The notes under the pieces are model-generated. The model worked only from the letters and a program-made list of their open reading frames with translations. It did no database searches and had not been told where the DNA came from. The translations under genes were made by a program, and so were the position numbers. This document shows, piece after piece, positions 17,734-26,807 of a stretch of 64,000 nt of DNA (position 1 is its first letter; every line of letters begins with the position of its first letter). The DNA is from Paenirhizobium selenitireducens ATCC BAA-1503 (GTDB taxonomy: Bacteria > Pseudomonadota > Alphaproteobacteria > Rhizobiales > Rhizobiaceae): NCBI RefSeq assembly GCF_000518785.1, contig NZ_JAEG01000008.1, positions 1-64,000 of the forward strand, given 5' to 3'.

Positions 17734-18663
17734 TCAGGCCTTCTTGTCGAGCGAGTGGCGGCCGAAGTCCGGCACGTCGACGTCCTGGCCGGCCTCGATG
17801 ATCGAGCGGCGGACGGCGCGCGTGCGGGTGAAGAGTTCGAACAGCTTGTCGCCTTCGCCCCAGCGGATCGCCCGCTGCAGATAGGCGAGATCCTCGGAAA
17901 AACGCGCCAGCATTTCGAGGATGGCATCCTTGTTGTGCAGGCAGACGTCGCGCCACATGGTCGGGTCGGAGGCGGCGAGACGGGTGAAGTCGCGGAAACC
18001 CGAGGCCGAATACTTGATCACTTCCGATTGCGTCACCGTCTCCAGATCGTCGGCCGTGCCGACGATGTTGTAGGCGATGATGTGCGGCAGGTGCGAGACG
18101 ATTGCGAGCACCTTGTCGTGATGCTCCGGATCCATCTCGTCGATCTTGGAGCCCAGCGCTTCCCAGAAGGCCTTGAGCTTGGCAAGGGCTGCCGGATCGG
18201 TTCCCGGCAGCGGCGTGAAGATGCACCAGCGGCCCTGGAACAGGCCGGTGAAGCCGGCGTCGGGGCCGGATTTTTCCGTACCCGCCAACGGGTGGCCGGG
18301 GATGAAGTGCACGGTCTTCGGCATGTGCGGCGCCATCTGGGCTATGACGGAAGCCTTGGTCGAGCCGACATCGGTGACGATCGCGCCGGGCTTCAGATGC
18401 GGGGCGATCTGCCGGGCGACCGCTTCGGACGCACCGACGGGCACCGAGACGATGACGAGATCGGCCCCTTCGACGGCATCCGCCGCCGACAGCGCGTAGG
18501 AGGTTCCCAGCTCAAGTTCCTCGGCACGCTTCAGCGTTTCGGCGCTGCGGGTCGAGACCACGACCTCGCGGGCGAGGCCTAGCGCCTTGACGTCGCGGGC
18601 GATCGAGGAGCCGATCAGGCCGATGCCGATCAGCGCGATGCGGTCGAACATGGGCTCCGGCAT
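17734..18663 (-). CDS. tyrC: Prephenate/arogenate dehydrogenase family protein
   Basis: Oxidative decarboxylation in tyrosine biosynthesis. NAD(P)-binding GxGxxG at residues 13-18 (GIGLIG), DVGSTKASVI, and the substrate-binding GHPLAGTEKSG are all clear. Length 309, no chorismate mutase or ACT domain fused. It starts on the last base of the hisC stop (TGATG overlap), so the aminotransferase and the dehydrogenase are translationally coupled; in rhizobia this pair serves histidinol-phosphate/aromatic transamination and tyrosine synthesis. Whether it prefers prephenate or arogenate cannot be read from sequence. Confidence 0.93.
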   Translation of the reverse strand: MPEPMFDRIALIGIGLIGSSIARDVKALGLAREVVVSTRSAETLKRAEELELGTSYALSAADAVEGADLVIVSVPVGASEAVARQIAPHLKPGAIVTDVGSTKASVIAQMAPHMPKTVHFIPGHPLAGTEKSGPDAGFTGLFQGRWCIFTPLPGTDPAALAKLKAFWEALGSKIDEMDPEHHDKVLAIVSHLPHIIAYNIVGTADDLETVTQSEVIKYSASGFRDFTRLAASDPTMWRDVCLHNKDAILEMLARFSEDLAYLQRAIRWGEGDKLFELFTRTRAVRRSIIEAGQDVDVPDFGRHSLDKKA

Positions 18664-19769
18664 CAGGAACGCCCCATGAACTCGGTGAGCGCGCCGATGA
18701 CGCCGCGATTGGCCTCTTCGCTGCCGATCGTCATGCGCAGCGAATTGGCAAAGCCGTAGCCCTTGACCGCACGCAGGATGAAGCCGCGGCTGGTGAGGAA
18801 GTCATCGGCTTCCGCCGCACGCTTGCCGTCGACCTCGGGGAAATGGATCAGCACGAAATTGGCAACCGACGGCGTGACCTTGAGGCCGAGCGCGGAAAGC
18901 GCCGTGGTGACCTTCTCGACCCAGGCGAGATTGTGCTCGACGGCCATCGCGACGAAATCCTGGTCGCGCACGGCGGCGGCTCCGGCGGCGATCGCCGGCG
19001 CGTTCATGTTGAACGGACCGCGCACGCGGTTCAGCGCATCGATGATCTCCAGCGGCGCATAGGCCCAGCCGACGCGCAGCGCCGCAAGCCCGTAGACCTT
19101 GGAGAAGGTGCGGGTCATGACGACGTTGCGGGCTCCGGAGACGAGCTCGATGCCGGCCTGGTAGTCGTTGCGGCGGACATATTCCGCATAGGCCGCATCC
19201 AGCACGAGGATGACATTGCCCGGCAGTCCGGCATGCAGCCGGCGGATCTCGCTGACCGGCACATAGGTGCCGGTCGGATTGCCCGGATTGGCGAGGAAGA
19301 CGATCTTCGTCTTCTCGGTGACGGCGGCGAGGATCGCATCGACGTCGACGGTGCAGTCCTTCTCCTTGACCACGACCGGGGTCGCGCCCGCACCCATGAT
19401 CTGGATCTTGTAGACGAGGAAGCCGTGTTCGGTGATGATGCCCTCGTCGCCCGCGCCGAGATAGACATGGCAGAGCAGGCCGAGCAGTTCGTCGGAGCCG
19501 TTGCCGCACAGGATGTTGGCCTTGTTCAGCCCGTGCACTTCGGCGATCGCCTCGCGCAACGTCGTGGCCTGGCCGTCGGGATAGATTTCCAGATGGCCGG
19601 CGCTCTGCTTGAACGCGTCGATCGCCTTCGGGCTCGGGCCCATTGGCGTCTCGTTCGACGACAGCTTGAAGACCCGTGCGACGCCGGGGGCATGCTCCTT
19701 GCCGGGCACATAGGCGGCAATGTCGAGGATACCCGGACGCGGGGTGGGCTTCATGATGTCGCTGCTCAT
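18663..19769 (-). CDS. hisC: Histidinol-phosphate / aromatic aminotransferase
   Basis: Class I/II PLP aminotransferase, 368 residues. The PLP lysine is K224 in [27 protein letters not shown] and [12 protein letters not shown] near the N-terminus are HisC hallmarks. It is read together with tyrC (stop and start share one base), which suggests that this HisC paralog (often called HisC2) mainly transaminates aromatic keto acids; that is an inference from context. A methyltransferase gene on the same strand ends 117 bases upstream. Confidence 0.93.
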   Translation of the reverse strand: MSSDIMKPTPRPGILDIAAYVPGKEHAPGVARVFKLSSNETPMGPSPKAIDAFKQSAGHLEIYPDGQATTLREAIAEVHGLNKANILCGNGSDELLGLLCHVYLGAGDEGIITEHGFLVYKIQIMGAGATPVVVKEKDCTVDVDAILAAVTEKTKIVFLANPGNPTGTYVPVSEIRRLHAGLPGNVILVLDAAYAEYVRRNDYQAGIELVSGARNVVMTRTFSKVYGLAALRVGWAYAPLEIIDALNRVRGPFNMNAPAIAAGAAAVRDQDFVAMAVEHNLAWVEKVTTALSALGLKVTPSVANFVLIHFPEVDGKRAAEADDFLTSRGFILRAVKGYGFANSLRMTIGSEEANRGVIGALTEFMGRS

Positions 19770-19886
19770 CGAACTGGCTTTCTGTCGTTGAAAACACGGG
19801 CGGGCGCCCGGCGATAGGGGATGAGAGCCCTTAGAACGGAAAGGCGGTTTTGTCGAGGGTCGAGGCGGTCGCAGCCACCGGCCGCG

Positions 19887-20642
19887 TCAGGCCTTGCCGT
19901 CCGATCGGGCCCGCGTGGTCGGCACGCCCTGCGGCGCCAGAACCGGGGCGAAGACGCGCCTGGAGGCCCGCGACGCGACCGGCAGGCCCTGGTAGAGCCG
20001 CTTCTGCGCCTCGACGACGATCACCCCGGAAAAGGCCGGCCAGAGCATGCGGCCCATGCGCTCGAAGCTGCTGCGCAGTTTCAGCAGGGCGCGGATCTTC
20101 GACGGTGGGAAGAACAGCGCCTCGGCGCTGGCGCCGGGGGTGAAATTGGTTTCGCGCAGCAGCGCCGTCAGCTGGCCGCGCGAATACGGCCGGCCCGAGC
20201 CGAAGGGTGTGTGCTCCATGCGCGCCCACACGCCGCGCCGGTTCGGCACGACAATGACGAGACGCCCGCCGGGGGCCAGCACCCGCCAGACCTCCTTCAG
20301 CGTCTCGCGCGGGTTTTCGGCGAATTCCAGCGAATGGACCATCAGCACCCGGTCGATCGAGGCGTCCGGCAAGGGCAGTTCCTCGTCGAACACCAGGGCC
20401 GTGGCCGAGGGTTCGCCCACCGGCCAGTTCACCGCCCCCTGCCCGGCCGGCATGAAGGCGAAGGTACGCTCGGTATCGGCGCGGAAGCGGTCGAGAAAGG
20501 GCACGGCATAGCCGATGCCGACGAGCCGCTCCTGCGGCAGGCGCGCCCACAGCGACGACAACGCCATGGCGATCGACTGCTCCGCCATGCGGCCCAGCAT
20601 GGTATGGTAGAATTGGCGGAGATCGACGATATCGACATGCAT
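19887..20642 (-). CDS. Class I SAM-dependent methyltransferase
   Basis: Methyltransferase of 251 residues, substrate unknown. The SAM-binding core is of the Methyltransf_11 type: [12 protein letters not shown] in the position of motif I, the acidic region [19 protein letters not shown] and [21 protein letters not shown] predicted amphipathic C-terminal region is rich in Arg. I set the start at ATG 20642 ([17 protein letters not shown]); the frame is open further back but that part covers the promoter region of gloB. Divergent from gloB, a conserved arrangement in Rhizobiaceae. Confidence 0.87.
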   Translation of the reverse strand: MHVDIVDLRQFYHTMLGRMAEQSIAMALSSLWARLPQERLVGIGYAVPFLDRFRADTERTFAFMPAGQGAVNWPVGEPSATALVFDEELPLPDASIDRVLMVHSLEFAENPRETLKEVWRVLAPGGRLVIVVPNRRGVWARMEHTPFGSGRPYSRGQLTALLRETNFTPGASAEALFFPPSKIRALLKLRSSFERMGRMLWPAFSGVIVVEAQKRLYQGLPVASRASRRVFAPVLAPQGVPTTRARSDGKA

Positions 20643-20727
20643 GGCGCCATTGTTAGCAGGCGGCGGATGGACTTCAAGGCTGAAGGCGCTACATTTCGCC
20701 CAAGCAAGCAGAAGGGACCCCGACCTG

Positions 20728-21498
20728 ATGAAACCCCTCGATCTCGACGTCTTCCCCTGCCGAAGCGACAATTTCGGCGTCCTCGTCCACTGCCCGGAAA
20801 GCGGCGTGACCGCTTCGATCGATGCGCCGGAGCTGGATGCCATCGTGGCGGCCGCCGAACGGCGCGGCTGGAAGATCACCCACATCTTCACCACCCACCA
20901 TCACGGCGACCATGTCGAGGCGAACCTGGCGCTCAAGGAGAAATACGGCTGCGAGATCATCGGCCCGCGCGAGGAGGCGCTGGCGATCCCCGGCCTCGAC
21001 CAGGCGGTCGCCGACGGCGACAGCTTCGACTTCGGCGGCCATACAGTGCGGGTAATCGAAACGCCCGGCCACACCGCCGGTCATGTCTGCTACCACCTGC
21101 CCGACGACAAGCTGCTGTTTGCCGCCGACACGCTGTTTGCGCTGGGCTGCGGCCGGCTGTTTGAACGGCCGGCGACCGACATGTGGCATTCGCTGCAGAA
21201 ACTCGCCGCCCTGCCGGACGAGACCGCGGTCTATTTCGGCCATGAATATACGCTGTCGAACGCCCGCTTCGCCCTGACGATCGACCCGGAAAACGAGCGG
21301 CTGAAGACCCGCGCCGCCGAGATTGAGGCAAAGCGACAGAAGGGCGAGTTCACCATTCCGACGACGATCGGGCTGGAGAAGGAAACAAACCCCTTCCTGC
21401 GCGCCGCCGACCCGTCGATCCGTCGCAACCTCCTGATGGAAGGATCGAGCGACGAGGAAGTGTTCGCCGAGATCCGCAAGCGCAAGGATCATTTCTGA
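20728..21498 (+). CDS. gloB: Hydroxyacylglutathione hydrolase (glyoxalase II)
   Basis: Hydrolyses S-lactoylglutathione to lactate and glutathione, second step of methylglyoxal detoxification. The metallo-beta-lactamase metal motif THHHGDH is at residues 56-62, followed by [29 protein letters not shown] and [13 protein letters not shown]. Length 256 is typical for GloB. The start at ATG 20728 (MKPLDLDVF) has AGAAGGGA upstream. Its stop codon shares a base with the start of the cupin gene. Confidence 0.95.
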   Translation: MKPLDLDVFPCRSDNFGVLVHCPESGVTASIDAPELDAIVAAAERRGWKITHIFTTHHHGDHVEANLALKEKYGCEIIGPREEALAIPGLDQAVADGDSFDFGGHTVRVIETPGHTAGHVCYHLPDDKLLFAADTLFALGCGRLFERPATDMWHSLQKLAALPDETAVYFGHEYTLSNARFALTIDPENERLKTRAAEIEAKRQKGEFTIPTTIGLEKETNPFLRAADPSIRRNLLMEGSSDEEVFAEIRKRKDHF

Positions 21499-21938
21499 TG
21501 GATGCCGAGGCCGTGATCGAGGCCCTCGGCATGCAGCCGCATCCCGAGGGCGGCTGGTTCGTCGAGACCTTTCGCGACGCAGCCGGCGGGCCGCGTGGCC
21601 ATTCGACGGCGATCTACCATCTGCTGAAGGCGGGCGAACGGTCCCACTGGCACCGGGTGCGCGACGCGGTCGAGGTCTGGCACTACCACGCCGGCGCGCC
21701 GCTGGCGCTTTACAGCGCGCCTGAGGGAACGGCCGTCGAAACCATTGTGCTCGGTGCCGATCTTTTGCGCGGCGAGAGACCGCAGGCGATCATTCCGGCC
21801 AATGGCTGGCAGGCGGCCGAAAGCCTCGGCGACTACACGCTGGTCGGCTGCACGGTGGCGCCAGGCTTCGACTATGCGAGCTTCGAGATGGCGCCGCCCG
21901 GCTGGATGCCGGAGGAGAGCCGGCAGGCGGACGCTTAA
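21498..21938 (+). CDS. Cupin domain protein (DUF985)
   Basis: A 146-residue single-domain cupin of the DUF985 type: PHPEGGWFVETFRD at the start, the metal-binding-like SHWHRVRDAVEVWHYHAG, and WQAAESLGDYTLVGCTVAPGF in the second half. Relatives bind sugars or metals, but no reaction is known for this one. TGATG overlap with gloB indicates coupled translation, so it may assist the same detoxification; that is inference. Confidence 0.88.
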   Translation: MDAEAVIEALGMQPHPEGGWFVETFRDAAGGPRGHSTAIYHLLKAGERSHWHRVRDAVEVWHYHAGAPLALYSAPEGTAVETIVLGADLLRGERPQAIIPANGWQAAESLGDYTLVGCTVAPGFDYASFEMAPPGWMPEESRQADA

Positions 21939-21948
21939 CGCGTTTCGG

Positions 21949-22599
21949 CTAGGAGGCGAAGGCGACGACCGCAAGCGTCAGCACGACCTGCGCGGCGAAA
22001 TAGCTGGCCCAGACGTAGAGCGCGGCGAGCCGGCGCATCGGATGGCTCTTCTCCATCCTGAAGGTCTCGACCGCCAGCACCGCATCGGACGACAGGAAGA
22101 GTGCAGCACCGACGAAAACCGCAATCGGCGGCACACTGAGCGACAGGATCGCCATGGCAGCGATCGCCGTTGCATAGGCCAGCACGGCCGGTGCGAGCCT
22201 GCCCGCGGGGCGCCACAGATAGGCCACCAGCAGCACGGCAAGGGCGACCGAAAGACCGGCAGCGGAGAGCCGCCAGGCCTCGCCTGTCAGGATCCGGAGA
22301 TCGCCGATTTCATAGAACAGCGCACCATAGGCGATATGGGCGAGCAGGAAGGACGAGAGCCCGCCCATGAAGTTCTTCTCGCCTTCATAGGCCAGGAAGG
22401 CGTCGCCGAGCGCACTCAAGGCCAGCCCCAGCACCATGAGGTCCGGCGCCTCCATCAGGAGCGCATAGAGCGCCAGAAGCGAGACCGGCAGCGTCTTCCA
22501 CAGCGCCCGGCGGGGGCTGGCCGGCTTCGGCAGAATGGCGAAATAGGACAGGCCGATCAGCACCGCGAGGGCAAGGACGATCGTCGCGAAGATCTCCAT
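21949..22599 (-). CDS. Lysoplasmalogenase-like membrane protein (YhhN/TMEM86)
   Basis: Integral membrane protein of 216 residues with about eight hydrophobic helices and the family-like stretches LALSALGDAFLA and GAALFLSSDAVLAVETF, in which conserved Asp residues face the presumed active site. Animal TMEM86 proteins cleave the vinyl-ether bond of lysoplasmalogens; the bacterial role is less clear. I use ATG 22599 behind GAGAGG; the frame is open further back through the EamA gene on the same strand in another reading frame. It lies 17 bases after the EamA gene, probably in one operon. Confidence 0.85.
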   Translation of the reverse strand: MEIFATIVLALAVLIGLSYFAILPKPASPRRALWKTLPVSLLALYALLMEAPDLMVLGLALSALGDAFLAYEGEKNFMGGLSSFLLAHIAYGALFYEIGDLRILTGEAWRLSAAGLSVALAVLLVAYLWRPAGRLAPAVLAYATAIAAMAILSLSVPPIAVFVGAALFLSSDAVLAVETFRMEKSHPMRRLAALYVWASYFAAQVVLTLAVVAFAS

Positions 22600-22616
22600 C
22601 GCCGCCTCTCCCCCGG

Positions 22617-23501
22617 TCACGCGTCCGCTTCGGCCTTGGCCGGCCGGCGGATCATGTCCTGCGCCGCGAGGATGGCGCCGCCGGTGATCAGCACGCAGGC
22701 GATGGCGATGCGCAGCGAAGGTTCGGCAAAGCCGAAGAGGGTGAGGATCAGCGTCGACAGGAGCGGCGCCGCATAGCTCGACGCGCCGAGGATCTGGATG
22801 TCGCCGTTCTTCACCCCGTGGTCCCAGGCGTAGAAGGCCAGGCCGACGGGGAAGATGCCGAGGCCGACCACGGCCGCCCATTGCGACAGGTTTTCCGGCC
22901 AGACGGTGGTCTCAAGGCCGAGGTGGCAGAGCGCCGACAGGACCGAGGTGGCCAGGCAGAAGCCGGTCACGACATCGGTCGAGACGGCCTCGAAGCGGCG
23001 GGTGATCAGCGAGTATCCCGCCCAGGTGAAGGCGCACAGGAAGGCGGCGAGATAGCCGAAACCATAGGCCGGATCGAAATCGATGCCGTTCTTGGCGACG
23101 ATCAGCACCGTGCCGGCAAGCCCCGCGAGCGCGCCGACCACATGATACCAGCGCAGGCGTTCACCCGGCAGCAATGCGGAGCCGACGACGATCAGCAGCG
23201 GCCAGAGATAGGCGATCAGCCCCGCCTCGACCGCCGGCGCGTTGCGCAGCGCCGTGAAGTAGAGGAAATGATAGCCGAACAGCCCGACCACGCCGGTCAA
23301 CCAAACCTTGGCCGGCTGGCGCAGCTGGCGGATGCGCTCAGGCTTCAGGATGAAGGTGATGATGCCCGGCAGGCTGCCGATGGCAAAGGTGATCGCCGAG
23401 AGCTGGAAGGGCGGCATCGTGCCGGACGCGGCCGTCATCAGTGCGAGAAACGACCACATCAGAATGGCGGTGAACCCGATAAGCGTCGCCCTGGTCTTCA
23501 C
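22617..23501 (-). CDS. EamA/DMT family exporter, YddG-like
   Basis: Drug/metabolite transporter of 294 residues with ten predicted membrane helices in two EamA repeats (first to about residue 140, second from about 150). The end of the first repeat, VVGALAGLAGTVLIV, is typical. Features such as LFGYHFLYFTALRNAPAVEAGLIAYLWPLLIV recall the aromatic amino acid exporter YddG; substrate is not certain. Co-directional with the lysoplasmalogenase-like gene downstream and the DUF3108 gene upstream. Confidence 0.88.
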   Translation of the reverse strand: MKTRATLIGFTAILMWSFLALMTAASGTMPPFQLSAITFAIGSLPGIITFILKPERIRQLRQPAKVWLTGVVGLFGYHFLYFTALRNAPAVEAGLIAYLWPLLIVVGSALLPGERLRWYHVVGALAGLAGTVLIVAKNGIDFDPAYGFGYLAAFLCAFTWAGYSLITRRFEAVSTDVVTGFCLATSVLSALCHLGLETTVWPENLSQWAAVVGLGIFPVGLAFYAWDHGVKNGDIQILGASSYAAPLLSTLILTLFGFAEPSLRIAIACVLITGGAILAAQDMIRRPAKAEADA

Positions 23502-23536
23502 GTCGTCTCCCCTCGCGGGGTTCAGACCCGCGGCCC

Positions 23537-24361
23537 TCAGTCGTCGAAACCGACCGCCGATACATAAATGGTTCCCATTTGTGTGGGAACGCGTGCATAG
23601 ACTGGAGCATATACCTTCAGGGTGCCGGTCTTGGCAAACCAGATTTCCATGCCCTCGGCCTTGCGCAGGTACTCGATGTCCTTGCGTCCCTTGCGGAAAC
23701 CGGACTTCGGCACATAGCGGATCGAGCAGACGATCGCCTCGTTCTCGACATCGTCGATCGTGAAACTTTTCCGCCCCTTCGGCGTGAGCACGAGATCCAT
23801 GCGGCTCTCGCCGTCATAGATCGGCAGGGTGCGCGGACAGGCCGCCTCGCCCTCCGGGATGATGAGCCCGCTGATCGGATCAAGCACCGATTTCAGGTCC
23901 TCGGGTCCGACGGCAATCCAGTTCCGCGGCCGGCGCTTCGGCTCGGGATGAACGATCGTCTCGGTGACGTCGCCGGCGCTGTAGCGCACGTCATAGGTCT
24001 GCTTCTTCTTGCCGCTCTGGTAGACCAGCGTGTAGCGATCGGCCTGCATGCGATCACCGGTCAAGGTTCCCGAAATATCGGTCCGGGCGGAAATCTTGGT
24101 GATGACGTTGACGATGGCCGAGGAGTTGAAGCTGCCGGTGATCGTGTAGTTCTTCTGGTTGACCTCGGTGACGAAGGAGGCCCGGGCGATCGGAAGCGCC
24201 CCGAGCGTCACACGGTAGTCGGTGCGATAGCGCACGCTCTCGGCGGCGGCGGGCGCTACGGCGAAAACGAGCAGACTGCAGACAAGGTTCAAGAAACGCA
24301 AAGACCGCCCCCCTGAATGCGATCCCGCCCTTTGCAGCCGGCGAGTCGCGATGATAGTCAT
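23537..24361 (-). CDS. DUF3108 family periplasmic protein
   Basis: A 274-residue protein with a signal peptide (FLNLVCSLLVFAVAPAAAES) and a beta-rich domain beginning VRYRTDYRVTLGALPIARASF, typical of DUF3108 proteins of unknown function. The mid-part has conserved-looking VHPEPKRRPRNWIAVGPEDLKSVLDPISGL and a C-terminal IWFAKTGTLKVYAPVYARV. The start ATG 24361 is the only ATG ahead of the signal peptide but has GAGG directly against it, so the true start may be a downstream TTG. Divergent from rpmB. Confidence 0.83.
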   Translation of the reverse strand: MTIIATRRLQRAGSHSGGRSLRFLNLVCSLLVFAVAPAAAESVRYRTDYRVTLGALPIARASFVTEVNQKNYTITGSFNSSAIVNVITKISARTDISGTLTGDRMQADRYTLVYQSGKKKQTYDVRYSAGDVTETIVHPEPKRRPRNWIAVGPEDLKSVLDPISGLIIPEGEAACPRTLPIYDGESRMDLVLTPKGRKSFTIDDVENEAIVCSIRYVPKSGFRKGRKDIEYLRKAEGMEIWFAKTGTLKVYAPVYARVPTQMGTIYVSAVGFDD

Positions 24362-24429
24362 CCTCGGGTGCGACTATGGCAATAAAATAGCGCGTTTATC
24401 CCGAGCGTGCGGGAAAATCCAAGGTTTGG

Positions 24430-24458
24430 CTTGACGCGCCCGGCCAGTCTGACTATAG
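24430..24458 (+). promoter_or_regulatory. Housekeeping sigma promoter of rpmB
   Basis: CTTGAC, a 17-base spacer, then CTATAG: very close to the rhizobial housekeeping consensus (CTTGAC-N17-CTATAT). Transcription would start near 24465, about 85 bases before rpmB. Confidence 0.8.
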
Positions 24459-24548
24459 AACCGCAACTTTCCAATCAAACGCCGTTGGATTGCCTTGCCG
24501 GTATTTTCCCGGAAGCGATGCGATGGCCAAGAAAAATATAGGTGTATC

Positions 24549-24839
24549 ATGTCCCGCAGTTGCGAATTGACCGGCAAGGGCGTCCAGTCGGGCAACAATG
24601 TGAGCCACGCGAACAACAGGACCAAGCGCAAGTTCCTTCCGAACCTGTGCGACGTCACGCTGATCTCGGATGCTCTTGGCCAGCGTTACCGCCTGCGCGT
24701 TTCGGCAGCGGCTCTCCGCTCGGTCGAACATCGCGGCGGTCTCGACGCCTTCCTCCTGAAGGCCGACGAAACCGAACTGTCGATGCGCGCACGTCTGCTG
24801 CGCCGCCAGATCGTCAAGAAGACCGCAGAAGCCGCGTAA
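24549..24839 (+). CDS. rpmB: 50S ribosomal protein L28
   Basis: Large-subunit ribosomal protein L28, 96 residues. The family start [23 protein letters not shown] and the core [21 protein letters not shown] are plain. I start at ATG 24549; the open frame upstream (to 24495) belongs to the leader. It is transcribed from the strong promoter at 24430-24458 and followed after 28 bases by an intrinsic terminator, so it is normally a single-gene unit. Confidence 0.97.
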   Translation: MSRSCELTGKGVQSGNNVSHANNRTKRKFLPNLCDVTLISDALGQRYRLRVSAAALRSVEHRGGLDAFLLKADETELSMRARLLRRQIVKKTAEAA

Positions 24840-24867
24840 GCGACTTCTCCTTTCTTCGACAAGGTAC

Positions 24868-24908
24868 AAGGCTTGAACGGGCGCACCCCGGACAAGCCTT
24901 TTCCTTTT
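24868..24908 (+). terminator. Intrinsic terminator after rpmB
   Basis: Outer stem AAGGCTTG / CAAGCCTT (8 bp) and inner stem CGGG / CCCG, followed by TTCCTTTT. It lies between rpmB and the queuosine-precursor transporter; read-through would enter the riboswitch-like leader. Confidence 0.85.
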
Positions 24909-24927
24909 CGCCAAATCGTTACTCCAA

Positions 24928-24957
24928 CTGGTGGCATCACCCAGGATAAAAAAATGC
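24928..24957 (+). promoter_or_regulatory. Candidate preQ1 class I riboswitch (translational)
   Basis: The 30 bases ending in the start codon can fold as an H-type pseudoknot of preQ1-I shape. P1 is CTGG (24928-24931) with CCAG (24941-24944); the hairpin loop contains GCAT (24934-24937), which pairs with ATGC (24954-24957), that is, the start codon plus one base; L2 is CAC just before the CC of P1; L3 is GATAAAAAA. The sequence CACCC followed by the P1 strand and an A-rich loop matches the conserved half of preQ1-I aptamers. The SD (AGGA, 24943-24946) and AUG are both inside the fold, so ligand binding would switch translation off. The gene it precedes is a queuosine-precursor transporter, the classical target. 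Not tested by a covariance model. Confidence 0.7.
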
Positions 24958-25601
24958 TGAAGACACGCCATATCCTTCTCTACAGCCTGCTGATGACGGC
25001 GATCGTCGTCGCTTCGAACGTGCTCGTGCAGTACCCGCTCTCGGGCCAGCTTGCCGGCATCGCGCTCGGCGACCTTCTGACCTACGGTGCCTTCACCTAT
25101 CCGGTCGCCTTCCTCGTCACCGACCTCACCAATCGCCAGTTCGGCCCGAAGACCGCCCGCAAGGTCGTGTTCATCGGCTTCGTCGTCGGTGTCGCGCTGT
25201 CCTTCGTGACATCGTCGCCGCGCATCGCCATTGCGTCGGGGACGGCCTATCTCGCCGGCCAGTTGCTCGACATCACCGTATTCAACCGGTTGCGGCAGCT
25301 CACCTGGTGGAAGGCGCCATTGCTCGGTTCCGTCTTTGGATCGGTGCTCGATACGGTGATCTTCTTTTCGCTGGCCTTCGCGCCGGTCTTCACCCTGATC
25401 GGATCGAACGACGATTTCGCCATCGAATGGGCACCGATCCTCGGCATACTCGCAACCGATGCGCCGCGCTGGATTTCCTGGGCGATCGGCGACTTCACCG
25501 TCAAGATGCTGGTGGGCGTGGTGATGCTTCTGCCCTATGGCGCCCTGATGAGCATCCTTCGGCCGATGCCGGCCGCCGTGCCGGCCCGCACCGCGCGCTG
25601 A
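24954..25601 (+). CDS. yhhQ: Queuosine precursor transporter (YhhQ/QPTR, COG1738)
   Basis: Membrane protein of 215 residues with about six helices, of the family that imports preQ0/preQ1 for the queuosine tRNA modification. Typical stretches are YSLLMTAIVVASNVLVQYPL, FLVTDLTNRQFGPKTARKVVF and LDTVIFFSLAF. I place the start at ATG 24954 behind AGGA; the open frame reaches back to 24873, but that part is leader RNA holding the terminator tail and the riboswitch-like pseudoknot. Control by preQ1 is inferred from that structure. Confidence 0.92.
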   Translation: MLKTRHILLYSLLMTAIVVASNVLVQYPLSGQLAGIALGDLLTYGAFTYPVAFLVTDLTNRQFGPKTARKVVFIGFVVGVALSFVTSSPRIAIASGTAYLAGQLLDITVFNRLRQLTWWKAPLLGSVFGSVLDTVIFFSLAFAPVFTLIGSNDDFAIEWAPILGILATDAPRWISWAIGDFTVKMLVGVVMLLPYGALMSILRPMPAAVPARTAR

Positions 25602-25609
25602 CAAACGGC

Positions 25610-25646
25610 TTCAGGCTCGTCGTCGCTCTCAGTCGACGAGCCTGAA
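25610..25646. terminator. Perfect inverted repeat between convergent genes
   Basis: Thirteen-bp perfect stem TTCAGGCTCGTCG / CGACGAGCCTGAA with an 11-base loop, overlapping the stop codon of the gene on the minus strand. No T-run; probably a two-way terminator for yhhQ and the phytase-like gene. Confidence 0.6.
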
Positions 25647-26630
25647 TTCCAGCATCAGGCTGCGCTGCAGGATCGAGTGGTTATCGTCCGACACGAGGAT
25701 GATGCGGGTCGAACCGTCGGCACCGGATACGACGTCCAGACCTTCCATATTGTCGATCTCCTCGCCCATGCCTGCCTCGAGGATGATCTCACCGTCGACC
25801 ACGGCACCCGGCTTGAGGCTCGCGCCGTCGATCCGGCGGATGCGCAGGCCGACCCCGCTGGCGAAGGTGAACCTTCGCTCCAGCAGAAGCAGGTCGCCGT
25901 CAGGCAGGAAGTCGCCGTCGGTCACGTCGAAGCCGTCATGGGCCACGACCCGGAACGCTCCCTTCAACGGGCCGTCGAGAATGCCGGCGAACAGGTTGCC
26001 ATTGCCGTCGACACTCTTCTCCGCCACCGCAACCAGCGCCCCCTGCAGCGGGCTTGCCTCCGGCGAGAGCGCCAGGGTTTCCAGACCGCCATTGTTGCGC
26101 AGCTCGCCGACCGGAAACGGCAGCGGAAAGGACATGCGGAACGGCCGCGCGGTCTCGATCGCCGAAAGAGGCCGGTAGCCGGAAATCCGATGCCGCTGCT
26201 CGTAGCCGACCAGCACATCGTCGCCGCGGATCGCCAGGCTTTCGGCATCAACGCTGTACTTGCTCTGATCGCCGCGCCCATCGGCATCGAGCATCGAGGC
26301 GATGGTCACGTCCGAAAGGCCGGACAGCCTGCCCTGCGCATCACGGCTGATCCGGCCAGAAAGCCAATGCCCCGTGTCGAGGACGCCGAGGAAATGCTCG
26401 CCGCCCGACAGGAACCGGATCGCCGACCAGGCGCCAAACAGCGGCTCGGACGAGGAGAGCTCCAGTCCGCCGACAAATTCCAGCGCACCGAAGCGGGTCT
26501 CGGTTGACCCCGGACGGAAGGCGGTAATCGCGGTCGCTTCGACCGGTGCCGCTTGCGCGCGCGCGATCTGGGGCGAAGCGGTCCCGGCTGTCAGGGCGCA
26601 AAGGAAGACGAGAGGGAGGCAGGATCGCAA
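25629..26630 (-). CDS. Phytase-like esterase domain protein
   Basis: A 333-residue exported protein with a signal peptide (PLVFLCALTAGTASPQIARAQA) and a beta-propeller-like domain of the Esterase-like activity of phytase (Phytase-like, PF13449) type: FVGGLELSSSEPLFGAWSAI, DAESLAIRGDDVLVGYEQRH, GGLETLALSPEASPLQGALV and DNMEGLDVV. Despite the family name, phytase activity is not established for most members. It diverges from the small acidic protein at 26808, with 177 bases between, in which I see no clear promoter. Confidence 0.82.
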   Translation of the reverse strand: MRSCLPLVFLCALTAGTASPQIARAQAAPVEATAITAFRPGSTETRFGALEFVGGLELSSSEPLFGAWSAIRFLSGGEHFLGVLDTGHWLSGRISRDAQGRLSGLSDVTIASMLDADGRGDQSKYSVDAESLAIRGDDVLVGYEQRHRISGYRPLSAIETARPFRMSFPLPFPVGELRNNGGLETLALSPEASPLQGALVAVAEKSVDGNGNLFAGILDGPLKGAFRVVAHDGFDVTDGDFLPDGDLLLLERRFTFASGVGLRIRRIDGASLKPGAVVDGEIILEAGMGEEIDNMEGLDVVSGADGSTRIILVSDDNHSILQRSLMLEFRLVD

Positions 26631-26807
26631 TATCTTGACCTTGAACTATCCAGGAAACGGCTGGCCCCTTATGCCACGATCGAACCGTGGGTCAAACTGC
26701 ACCACCCGCGGATGGCGAGGTTCCGACCGCTCCGGCCCCAGTCAGGCACAAGCTCGGCGTGCAAGATTTCCGCCATTGCCTTCAAAGGACGTATTGAGGA
26801 ACCGCAC

